From the NCBI RefSeq assembly GCF_001426525.1, contig NZ_LMEW01000033.1, positions 62,001 to 126,000 of the forward strand: a stretch of 64,000 bases of DNA. The letters are read 5' to 3'. A program made the position numbers and the translations under genes. The notes under the pieces were generated by a model, which was given only the letters and a program-made list of their open reading frames with translations, made no database searches and was not told the origin of the DNA. Origin of the DNA: Massilia sp. Root133 (lineage in GTDB: Bacteria; Pseudomonadota; Gammaproteobacteria; Burkholderiales; Burkholderiaceae_D). How positions within the stretch are numbered: position 1 is the stretch's first letter; each line of letters begins with the position of its first letter. This document shows, in pieces, positions 14,932 through 22,402 of the stretch.

Positions 14932-15705
14932 ATGCCGGACGTCATTCTGGAAACACGTGATCTGACGAAGGAATTCAAGGGTTTTACGGCCGTCAACCAG
15001 GTGAGTCTGCAGGTGCAGCGCGGCCATATTCACGCGCTCATCGGCCCCAATGGCGCCGGCAAGACGACGTGCTTCAACCTGCTGACGAAATTTCTTTCTC
15101 CGTCCGCCGGCCGCATCCTGTTCAACGGCACCGACATCACCTCGCTCAAACCGGCGCAGATCGCGCGCATGGGCATCATCCGCTCGTTCCAGATCTCGGC
15201 CGTGTTTCCTCATCTCACCGTGCTGGAAAATGTGCGCGTCGGCCTGCAGCGCGCCCTCGGCACCAGTTTTCACTTCTGGCGCAGCGAAAAGACCCTGAAC
15301 CAGCTCGACGACCGCGCCATGGCCTTGCTGGCCGAAGTCGACCTGGAACAGTTTGCCGACACCATCACGGCCGACCTGCCGTACGGCCGCAAGCGCGCGC
15401 TCGAGATCGCGACGACGCTCGGCATGGAGCCGGAACTCATGCTGCTGGACGAGCCGACGCAAGGCATGGGCCACGAAGACGTGCACCGGGTGACTGCGCT
15501 GATCAAGAAAGTGGCGAGCGGCCGCACGATCCTGATGGTGGAACACAACATGAACGTCGTCTCCGGCATCTGCGACCGCATCTCCGTGCTGCAGCGGGGC
15601 GCCGTGCTGGCGGAAGGCAGTTACGCGGACGTGTCGCGCAATCCGCAAGTCATCGAAGCGTACATGGGGAGCGCCGACAACAACCTGGCGGGAGCACACG
15701 GATGA
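14932..15705 (+). CDS. branched-chain amino acid-type ABC transporter ATPase, LivG-like
   Basis: A 257-residue ATPase of the hydrophobic amino acid transporter (HAAT/Liv) class that couples ATP hydrolysis to import. Walker A is GPNGAGKTT near residues 39-47. The region following TDITSLKPAQIARMGIIRSF is typical of LivG. The signature is LPYGRKRALEIAT and Walker B is LMLLDEPTQGMG. The switch His occurs in VEHNMNVV. The ATG follows GGGGAGACGCA. It is the first gene of a tightly packed six-gene unit (ATPase, ATPase, binding protein, two permeases, hydrolase), and its stop overlaps the next ATG by four bases. The substrate is unknown. Confidence 0.93.
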   Translation: MPDVILETRDLTKEFKGFTAVNQVSLQVQRGHIHALIGPNGAGKTTCFNLLTKFLSPSAGRILFNGTDITSLKPAQIARMGIIRSFQISAVFPHLTVLENVRVGLQRALGTSFHFWRSEKTLNQLDDRAMALLAEVDLEQFADTITADLPYGRKRALEIATTLGMEPELMLLDEPTQGMGHEDVHRVTALIKKVASGRTILMVEHNMNVVSGICDRISVLQRGAVLAEGSYADVSRNPQVIEAYMGSADNNLAGAHG

Positions 15706-16409
15706 CGCCGGCACTGGAGATCGAGAACCTGCAGGCCTGGTATGGCGAATCGCATATCCTGCACGGCGTCAGCCTGACCGTGCAGCCGGGCGAAGTCGTC
15801 ACCCTGCTGGGCCGCAACGGCGCGGGCCGTACGACCACCTTGCGCGCCATCATGGGCCTGACGGGCGCGCGCAGCGGGTCGATCAAGGTCAACGGCGTCG
15901 AGGCGATCCGCCTGCCCACGCACCGCATCGCCCACCTCGGCATCGGCTATTGCCCGGAAGAGCGCGGCATTTTCGCATCGCTGTCGGCCGAGGAAAACCT
16001 GATGTTGCCGCCGCAGCTGGCCGGCCGCGAGCCTGGCATGAGCGTCGCCGAGATCTACGAAATGTTCCCGAACCTGGTCGAACGGCGCCACAGTCAGGGC
16101 ACGCGGCTGTCCGGCGGCGAGCAGCAGATGCTGGCCGTCGCACGCATCCTGCGCACGGGCGCGCGCCTGCTGCTGCTGGACGAGATCTCGGAAGGGCTGG
16201 CCCCCGTGATCGTGCAGGCGCTGGCGAAGATGATCACGACCCTCAAGGCGAAGGGTTACACGATCGTCATGGTGGAACAGAATTTCCGGTTCGCGGCGCC
16301 GCTGGCGGACCGGTTTTACGTCATGGAACACGGCCGCATCGTCACGACGATCGCGGCCGCGGAGCTGCAGGCCAGCATGCCGGCATTGACCGAGCTGCTG
16401 GGCGTTTGA
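15702..16409 (+). CDS. branched-chain amino acid-type ABC transporter ATPase, LivF-like, Walker A Lys replaced by Arg
   Basis: A 235-residue second ATPase of the importer. It carries the LivF hallmarks: YGESHILHGVSLTV, the CPEERGIFASLSAEENLML segment, the signature RLSGGEQQMLAVARIL and Walker B RLLLLDEISEGLAP. The Walker A motif reads GRNGAGRTTT, so the invariant phosphate-binding Lys is Arg at residue 43 (codon CGT, 15828-15830). Every other ATPase motif is intact. The partner ATPase keeps its Lys, so the transporter may hydrolyse ATP asymmetrically, or Arg may be tolerated in this subfamily. It overlaps the preceding gene by four bases and is 20 bases from the binding-protein gene. Confidence 0.92.
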   Translation: MTPALEIENLQAWYGESHILHGVSLTVQPGEVVTLLGRNGAGRTTTLRAIMGLTGARSGSIKVNGVEAIRLPTHRIAHLGIGYCPEERGIFASLSAEENLMLPPQLAGREPGMSVAEIYEMFPNLVERRHSQGTRLSGGEQQMLAVARILRTGARLLLLDEISEGLAPVIVQALAKMITTLKAKGYTIVMVEQNFRFAAPLADRFYVMEHGRIVTTIAAAELQASMPALTELLGV

Positions 16410-16429
16410 TCATCGACAACGGAGACCAC

Positions 16430-17632
16430 ATGAAAACAGCGATTGCCTTTGCCGCCGCCACCTTCGCGGCCGGTTTGTCCATGCCGGCACTGGCCCAGAT
16501 CTCGGGCGACACCATCAAAATCGGCATGATCACGGATTTATCGGGCGTGTATTCGGACATCGACGGCAATGGCGGCGCCGAAGCCGTGCGCATGGCGATC
16601 GCGGATGCAGGCGGCGCCATCAATGGTAAAAAAATCCAGTTCATCGTCGCCGACCACCAGAACAAGCCGGACATCGCCGCCAGCAAGGCGCGTGAATGGT
16701 TCGACCAGCAGGGCGTCGACATGCTGATCGGCGGCACCAACTCCGGCGCCGCCCTGGCCATGGCCAAGGTCGCGGCAGAAAAGAAAAAAGTCTTTATCGC
16801 CATCGGTTCCGGCAGTGCGCAACTGACCAACGAACAGTGCTCGCCGTACACCGTGCACTATGCGTACGACACGGTCGCGCTCGCCCGCGGCACGGGCGCA
16901 ACGATCGTGAAGCAGGGCGGCAAGAGCTGGTACTTCCTCACGGCCGACTACGCGTTCGGCCAGTCGCTGGAAAAGGACACGACCGACGTCGTCAAGGCGA
17001 ATGGCGGCACCGTGCTGGGCAGTGTGAAGCATCCGTTGGGCGCGTCCGACTTTTCGTCGTTCCTGCTGCAGGCGCAGTCGTCGAAAGCGCAGGTGCTGGG
17101 ACTGGCGAATGCCGGCGGCGACTTCATCAACTCGGTCAAGGCGGCGAAGGAATTCGGCCTGACGAGCAAGATGAAGATCGCGGGCCTGCTCGTGTTCATC
17201 AACGACATCCACACCCTCGGGCTGCAGACGACGCAGGGGCTCTACCTGACGGACGCGTGGTACTGGGACATGAACAACGACACCCGTGCGTGGGCGAAAA
17301 AATACTTCGCGAAGATGAAGAAGGAGCCGTCGTCGCTGCAGGCGGCCGATTATTCCGCTGCGATGAACTACCTGAACGCCGTCAAGGCGATCGGCACCGA
17401 CGATGGCGACAAGGTCATGGCCCAGCTGAAAAAGACCAAGATCAACGACATGTTCACGAAGAATGGTGAAATCCGTCCGGACGGCCGCATGGTGCACGAC
17501 ATGTACCTGATGCAGGTGAAAAAGCCGGCCGAGTCGAAGGCGCCATGGGATTACTACAAGGTCGTGGCCACGATCCCGGGCGCCCAGGCGTACACGACCA
17601 AGGCCGAGACCAAGTGCGCGGCGTGGAAGTGA
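16430..17632 (+). CDS. ABC transporter periplasmic substrate-binding protein (LivJ/LivK type)
   Basis: A 400-residue type I periplasmic binding protein. The signal peptide covers about residues 1-22 (AIAFAAATFAAGLSMPALA). The mature chain opens with the family sequence DTIKIGMITDLSGVYSDIDG, and ADHQNKPDIAASKAREWFDQ follows. The middle region (NEQCSPYTVHYAYDTVALA) is typical of the large HAAT binding-protein clade that often takes aromatic or organic-acid ligands rather than leucine. GGAGACCAC precedes the ATG. Being the third gene of the importer operon it supplies substrate specificity, but the ligand cannot be read from sequence. Confidence 0.92.
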   Translation: MKTAIAFAAATFAAGLSMPALAQISGDTIKIGMITDLSGVYSDIDGNGGAEAVRMAIADAGGAINGKKIQFIVADHQNKPDIAASKAREWFDQQGVDMLIGGTNSGAALAMAKVAAEKKKVFIAIGSGSAQLTNEQCSPYTVHYAYDTVALARGTGATIVKQGGKSWYFLTADYAFGQSLEKDTTDVVKANGGTVLGSVKHPLGASDFSSFLLQAQSSKAQVLGLANAGGDFINSVKAAKEFGLTSKMKIAGLLVFINDIHTLGLQTTQGLYLTDAWYWDMNNDTRAWAKKYFAKMKKEPSSLQAADYSAAMNYLNAVKAIGTDDGDKVMAQLKKTKINDMFTKNGEIRPDGRMVHDMYLMQVKKPAESKAPWDYYKVVATIPGAQAYTTKAETKCAAWK

Positions 17633-17652
17633 ACCTGGCGTAAGCACGTCAT

Positions 17653-18537
17653 ATGGAAATTTTCGGCGTCCCCCTGCAGGCGATGATGAGCCAGCTGCTG
17701 CTGGGCCTGGTGAACGGTTCGTTCTACGCGATGCTGTCGCTGGGCCTGGCCGTCATCTTCGGCCTGCTCAACGTGATCAATTTCTCGCACGGCGCGCTGT
17801 ACATGATGGGCGCGTTCGCCGCGTACATCGGCGTCACGTCGTTCGGGCTGAACTACTGGGCGATGCTTATATTGGCGCCATTGATCGTTGGCGCGTTCGG
17901 CATCCTTTTCGAAAAGACGATGCTGCGCTGGCTCTACAAGTTCGATCACCTGTACGGCCTGCTGCTGACCTTCGGCATCACCTTGCTGCTGGAAGGCGTG
18001 TTCCGTTCGTTTTTCGGCGTGTCCGGCCAGACCCTCGACGTGCCGGAAGCGCTGTCCGGCGCCACCGACCTCGGCTTCATGATCCTGCCGAATTACCGCG
18101 CGTGGGTCGTGTTCGCCTCCCTCGTCGTGTGCCTGGCGACCTGGTTCACGATCGAAAAAACGCGGCTGGGCGCCTACCTGCGCGCGGGCACGGAGAACCC
18201 AAAACTGGTCGAAGCGTTCGGCGTCAACGTCCCGTTGATGGTGACTTTGACCTACGGCTTCGGCGTCGCGCTGGCGGGCTTTGCCGGCGTGCTGGCGGCG
18301 CCCGTCATCAACGTCACGCCGCTGATGGGGTCCAATCTGATCATCGTCGTGTTCGCCGTCGTCGTGATCGGCGGCATGGGGTCGATCCTCGGTTCCATCG
18401 TCACCGGCCTGGCGCTGGGCGTCATCGAGGGGCTGACGCGCGTGTTTTATCCGGAGGCGTCGGAAGTGGTCGTGTTCGTCGTGATGGTGATCGTGCTGCT
18501 GCTGCGTCCCGCCGGCCTGTTCGGCAAAGAAAAATGA
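17653..18537 (+). CDS. branched-chain amino acid-type ABC transporter permease, LivH-like
   Basis: A 294-residue inner-membrane permease with about eight hydrophobic segments. Characteristic LivH sequences are LVNGSFYAMLSLGLAVIFGL, NVINFSHGALYMMGAF near residues 38-55, and the cytoplasmic coupling loop around RAGTENPKLVEAFGVNV. The C-terminal VVVIGGMGSILGSIVTGLAL is conserved in the family. It would pair with the LivM-like protein encoded four bases downstream to form the membrane channel, with the two upstream ATPases bound on the cytoplasmic side. Confidence 0.93.
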   Translation: MEIFGVPLQAMMSQLLLGLVNGSFYAMLSLGLAVIFGLLNVINFSHGALYMMGAFAAYIGVTSFGLNYWAMLILAPLIVGAFGILFEKTMLRWLYKFDHLYGLLLTFGITLLLEGVFRSFFGVSGQTLDVPEALSGATDLGFMILPNYRAWVVFASLVVCLATWFTIEKTRLGAYLRAGTENPKLVEAFGVNVPLMVTLTYGFGVALAGFAGVLAAPVINVTPLMGSNLIIVVFAVVVIGGMGSILGSIVTGLALGVIEGLTRVFYPEASEVVVFVVMVIVLLLRPAGLFGKEK

Positions 18538-18541
18538 GGCG

Positions 18542-19528
18542 ATGACCATGAACAGAACACTCGGCTACGGCCTCGCACTGCTGGTGGCGCTGGCGGCCCC
18601 GTTCGTGGGCTACCCGATCTTCCTGATGAAGCTGCTGTGCTTCGGGCTGTTCGCCTGCGCCTTCAACCTCCTGATCGGCTACACGGGGTTGCTGTCGTTT
18701 GGCCATGCGGCGTTCTTCGGCGGCGCCGGCTACGTCACGGGCCACGCGCTGGCGGTGCTCGGCTTGCCGTTCGAGGTGGCGCTCGTGCTGGGCGTGCTGG
18801 CGGCCGCGGCGCTGGGTTTCGTCATGGGGCTGTTGGCCATCCGGCGCCAGGGCATCTATTTTTCGATGATCACCCTGGCGCTCGCGCAGATGGTGTATTT
18901 CGCCGCGCTGCGCGCGCCGTTCACGCATGGCGAGGACGGGCTGCAGGGCGTCCCGCGCGGCCGGCTGCTGGGCAGCATCGACCTGGGCAACGACCTGATC
19001 TTGTACTACGTCGTGCTGGCGATCTGCGTGGCCGGCTTTGCCCTGATCGTGCGCACGGTGCATTCGCCGTTCGGGCAAGTCCTGAAGGCGATCAAGGAAA
19101 ACGAGGCGCGCGCCATTTCTCTGGGTTACGACGTCGATCGCTACAAGCTCGTCGCCTTCGTGCTGTCGGCCGCGCTGGCCGGCCTGGCGGGCGCGACCAA
19201 GACAGTCGTGCTCGGCTTCGAGACGCTGACGGACGTGCACTGGACGATGTCCGGCCTCGTCATCCTGATGACCCTGGTCGGCGGCATGGGCACCCTCGCG
19301 GGCCCGATCCTCGGCGCCTTCCTCATCGTCGCGCTGGAAAACAAGCTGGGCGACCTGGGGAACTTCCTGGCCGAGAAGACGCATGTAGAATGGTTCGCAT
19401 CACTCGGAGAATCGGTGGGCATCGTCACCGGCCTCATCTTTGTTGCCTGCGTGTTGTTGTTCCGCCGGGGTATCGTCGGCGAGATCGCGGCGGTGCTCCA
19501 CGCTCCGGTTTCAAGGAGACGCACGTGA
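18542..19528 (+). CDS. branched-chain amino acid-type ABC transporter permease, LivM-like
   Basis: A 328-residue inner-membrane permease, the second channel subunit of the importer. Family features include NLLIGYTGLLSFGHAAFFGG near residue 41, the coupling region LKAIKENEARAISLGYDVDR and the C-terminal LVGGMGTLAGPILGAFLIV. Several hydrophobic segments are evident. Two in-frame ATGs lie six bases apart (MTMNRT); the first is used. The stop codon overlaps the GTG start of the following hydrolase gene, implying translational coupling. Confidence 0.93.
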   Translation: MTMNRTLGYGLALLVALAAPFVGYPIFLMKLLCFGLFACAFNLLIGYTGLLSFGHAAFFGGAGYVTGHALAVLGLPFEVALVLGVLAAAALGFVMGLLAIRRQGIYFSMITLALAQMVYFAALRAPFTHGEDGLQGVPRGRLLGSIDLGNDLILYYVVLAICVAGFALIVRTVHSPFGQVLKAIKENEARAISLGYDVDRYKLVAFVLSAALAGLAGATKTVVLGFETLTDVHWTMSGLVILMTLVGGMGTLAGPILGAFLIVALENKLGDLGNFLAEKTHVEWFASLGESVGIVTGLIFVACVLLFRRGIVGEIAAVLHAPVSRRRT

Positions 19529-20361
19529 TCGACGAATCCCTCATGCTGGACGTGAACGGCATCCGCATCCACACGACGACGACGGGGCAGGGACCGGCCG
19601 TGCTGCTCTTGCACGGTTTTCCCGACACGCACCTCGTCTGGCGCAAGCAGGTTCCCGTCCTGGCCGCCGCGGGCTTCCGCGTGCTGGCGCCCGACCTGCG
19701 CGGCTACGGCCGCAGCGACGCGCCGGGCGGCGTCTTCGACTACACGATGGACAAGCTGCGCGGCGACGTGCTGGGCCTGCTCGACGCCCTGCACATCGAT
19801 AAAGTCTTCCTCGTCGGCCACGACTGGGGCGGCATCATCGGCTGGCAGATCGCTGCGCTGGCACCGGAGCGCGTGCACCGCTACGTGGCGATGTCCACCG
19901 GCCATCCGTACGCCATCGCCCGCGCCGGCATCCTGCAGCGCTTGCGCATGACTTATATCCTCGGCTTCATCATGCCGGGCATCGCCGAGCATACGCTGCG
20001 CGCCGCCGACTGGTTCATCATGCGCCAGTTCACGGACGAGCCCGGCCAGGCCGACCACTGGAAGCGCGACCTGTCCCCGCCGGGCCGCCTGACGGCCGCC
20101 CTGAACTATTACCGCGCCAACCTGAGTCTCGCCCTGCCGCGCGGACACCGCCAGGTCAAGGTGCCCGTGATGGGCTTGTGGAGCGACCGTGACCCGGCCC
20201 TGGGCGAAAAGCAGATGCGCGACTCTGCCCACTACGTCGACGGCGAATTTCGTTTCGAGCGCATCCGCGGCGCGGATCACTGGCTGCAATTGACGGCAGC
20301 CGGCGAGGTCAACCGCCTGCTGCTGCAATTCCTGGAAGAGGGGCGGGCGGCGGCCGGCTGA
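19525..20361 (+). CDS. alpha/beta hydrolase, epoxide hydrolase-like
   Basis: A 278-residue alpha/beta hydrolase. The oxyanion-hole motif HGFPDTHLVW is near residue 30. The nucleophile elbow is VGHDWGG with Asp at residue 100, which points to the epoxide hydrolase/dehalogenase branch rather than a Ser esterase. The C-terminal catalytic His is probably in IRGADHWLQL. The cap domain contains RLRMTYILGFIMPGIAEH. Translation starts at GTG, which overlaps the livM-like stop (GTGA) and follows CAAGGAGACGCAC. Co-transcription with a HAAT importer suggests that it processes the imported substrate or a derivative; this is inference, and no dehalogenase or epoxide activity is shown. Confidence 0.87.
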   Translation: MIDESLMLDVNGIRIHTTTTGQGPAVLLLHGFPDTHLVWRKQVPVLAAAGFRVLAPDLRGYGRSDAPGGVFDYTMDKLRGDVLGLLDALHIDKVFLVGHDWGGIIGWQIAALAPERVHRYVAMSTGHPYAIARAGILQRLRMTYILGFIMPGIAEHTLRAADWFIMRQFTDEPGQADHWKRDLSPPGRLTAALNYYRANLSLALPRGHRQVKVPVMGLWSDRDPALGEKQMRDSAHYVDGEFRFERIRGADHWLQLTAAGEVNRLLLQFLEEGRAAAG

Positions 20362-20420
20362 GTTTGTTGCGTCGCAACAAGGGTGTCGGACTACAATAGC
20401 GCTTTTACGCGTGATTCAAC

Positions 20421-21191
20421 ATGTTCGATTTTGCCCTGCTGGCCGTCGCGGCCTTCGTTGCCGGTCTCGTGGATGCTGTCGTCGGTGGGGGAGGATTGAT
20501 CCAGATCCCGGCGATGTTCGCCATGTTCCCTCGTGAGGTACCGGCGACGCTACTGGGTACGAACAAGCTGGCCGCGATGTTTGGCACTTCGGTCGCCGCC
20601 GTCAAATATTCGCGGCGCGTGACAGTCGCCTGGAGCACGGCGGCGCCGGCGGCCCTCGCCGCATTCGCGCTGTCGTTCATCGGTGCGTGGACGGTGACCC
20701 GCGTGCCGGGCGATTTCGTCAGGAGCCTATTACCGCTGATTCTCATGGCGGTGGCCGTGTACACGTACAAGAAGAAGGACCTGGGCGCCGTGCATGCGCC
20801 GGCCCACAGCGGCATGAAGGAGCGGCTGCTGGCGATGGGTATCGGCGCCGCCATCGGTTTCTATGACGGTTTCTTTGGTCCCGGCACCGGCAGCTTCCTG
20901 ATCTTCCTGTTCGTCCGCTTCTTCGGGTTCGACTTCCTCAGCGCGTCGGCGGCGGCGAAGATTGTCAACGTCGCCTGCAATATCTCGGCGCTGATCTGGT
21001 TCGGCTACAGCGGCCATCTGCTGTGGCAGCTTGGCCTGCTGATGGCCGTGTGCCAGATCGCAGGCTCACTGGTCGGGACACGGCTCGCGCTGAAGCATGG
21101 CAGCGGCTTCGTGCGCAAGCTGTTCCTCGTCGTCGTCGGGCTGCTGATCGTAAAGACAGCGTTCGACACGTTCAAGCGGCTCGGCTGGTGA
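20421..21191 (+). CDS. TSUP (TauE/SafE) family membrane permease
   Basis: A 256-residue polytopic membrane protein of the TauE/SafE family, which exports sulfite, sulfoacetate or other organosulfur anions. The first repeat has the conserved GLVDAVVGGGGLIQIP and LLGTNKLAAMFGT. The second repeat has AIGFYDGFFGPGTGSFLIF and ASAAAKIVNVACN. About seven to eight membrane segments are present. It lies 60 bases after the hydrolase gene with its own short leader, and it is convergent with the DUF1176 gene, with a parS site exactly between the two stop codons. The transported anion is unknown. Confidence 0.9.
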   Translation: MFDFALLAVAAFVAGLVDAVVGGGGLIQIPAMFAMFPREVPATLLGTNKLAAMFGTSVAAVKYSRRVTVAWSTAAPAALAAFALSFIGAWTVTRVPGDFVRSLLPLILMAVAVYTYKKKDLGAVHAPAHSGMKERLLAMGIGAAIGFYDGFFGPGTGSFLIFLFVRFFGFDFLSASAAAKIVNVACNISALIWFGYSGHLLWQLGLLMAVCQIAGSLVGTRLALKHGSGFVRKLFLVVVGLLIVKTAFDTFKRLGW

Positions 21192-21192
21192 T

Positions 21193-21208
21193 TGTTTCAC
21201 GTGGAACA
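21193..21208. other. parS centromere site 1
   Basis: TGTTTCACGTGGAACA differs from the consensus parS palindrome TGTTTCACGTGAAACA at one position. It lies between the convergent TSUP and DUF1176 genes, 3.9 kb upstream of parA. Confidence 0.88.
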
Positions 21209-21209
21209 G

Positions 21210-22256
21210 TCAACGCGACTTTCGGACGTTTGTCACGAGCGTCGGTAAGTCCCATGCGCCGCCGGGCGTGAACTGGCGGCACATGCCGGATGTTTTGTCG
21301 GAGGTCTGGGCAAACGTGCGGCCGTCCCACGTCCAGGTCGCGGTTGCTACGCAGTCGGCAATGCCACGTCCTTTCTGGAACGAGGTAATGACGCCGTCAT
21401 CGTAATCCGTGGCGGACGTGGTGACGAGGACGGCCGAGTAGGGCGGTTTCTTATTGACGACCCAGTAGCCGTCGCCCGTGTTGTACGCGGCGATCCAGCA
21501 GGTGTGCGACGCGAGCAGTTTGTCCTTCGTGAAAGGACGCACCTCGAGCTGGCCCGCCGTTTCGGACGCCGAGTCCAGCAGTTCGCAATCGCCTTCCTTC
21601 ACGGTCTTGCGCAATGCGGTTTTGATCTCGCGGGTCTGCGCCGGGGTAAGCTTGATGGGGTTCTTGTCCTGGCTGACCGGCCCTGCCTGGATATCTGGCG
21701 CGCGCAATGGTGGCAGAACATTTGATTCCGGTTTGCTGCCCTTCCGCACCAATGCACCAAGCGTATCGAGCCGGCCCTGGAATTCGTCCATCTTGAGCAG
21801 CACGGCATTCGCGCCCGCCGTCGAGATAGTCCAGGTCGTGCCCTGACCGGTCCAGGCGATGCGCCCGTCCTTCAGCAGGGCCGGCAGTAGTGCACGCATT
21901 TGGGCATCGGTCAGCGTGAGCGTGGACGATTTCGGTTCGATGCGTACGATGCCGACGGCGCGGCCGTCGATGCTCATCGTAAGCCGGTCGGGGGCCGGAT
22001 GGCGTTCATCTTCCGCCAGCTGCAGCTCGACCTTGGTCGTCTGGTTCGGTCCGGCAGCGCGCGTCAACAGGATGGTGGTGTTCGGACCGTCGTCTTCTTC
22101 ATTGTAGCCGGCTGCGCGACAGGTTCTCGTGTTGTCACAGACAAGTTCCCAGTCCTTGTAGCTGAACGTGGTCGACGGCAGATCCGAGCGTGGATACGCG
22201 CTGACGGTGGCGCTGGCGGCGAGCAGGAGACAGGTGAGAGGACGGTGTTTCGGCAT
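21210..22256 (-). CDS. DUF1176 family exported protein
   Basis: A 348-residue protein with an N-terminal signal peptide (LTCLLLAASATVSA). Typical DUF1176 sequence follows: SYKDWELVCDNTRTCRAAGY near the N-terminus, then VRIEPKSSTLTLTDAQ and KTVKEGDCELLD. At the C-terminus are CWIAAYNTGDGYWVVNKK and the final CRQFTPGGAWDLPTLVTNVR. The mature region has about half a dozen Cys, suggesting periplasmic disulfides. An in-frame start 39 bases upstream is possible, but the chosen ATG begins the signal peptide directly. No biochemical role is established for the family. The gene lies between two parS sites. Confidence 0.85.
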   Translation of the reverse strand: MPKHRPLTCLLLAASATVSAYPRSDLPSTTFSYKDWELVCDNTRTCRAAGYNEEDDGPNTTILLTRAAGPNQTTKVELQLAEDERHPAPDRLTMSIDGRAVGIVRIEPKSSTLTLTDAQMRALLPALLKDGRIAWTGQGTTWTISTAGANAVLLKMDEFQGRLDTLGALVRKGSKPESNVLPPLRAPDIQAGPVSQDKNPIKLTPAQTREIKTALRKTVKEGDCELLDSASETAGQLEVRPFTKDKLLASHTCWIAAYNTGDGYWVVNKKPPYSAVLVTTSATDYDDGVITSFQKGRGIADCVATATWTWDGRTFAQTSDKTSGMCRQFTPGGAWDLPTLVTNVRKSR

Positions 22257-22300
22257 GGCGGCAAGGTCGAGTGAGTGTGGCGAAAAGCCTAACACAGCAT

Positions 22301-22316
22301 TGTTTCACGTGAAACA
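22301..22316. other. parS centromere site 2 (perfect)
   Basis: TGTTTCACGTGAAACA is an exact match to the 16-base consensus bound by ParB. It sits in the intergenic region between the DUF1176 gene and mnmG, 2.8 kb upstream of parA. Confidence 0.95.
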
Positions 22317-22402
22317 AATCGTCGTTTTCGCGGCCGAGCCGAAGCTGCATGGAAAAAAGAATCTATAATCCCTTCTTAATCCTCCTCGCAACACACTCCA
22401 TC

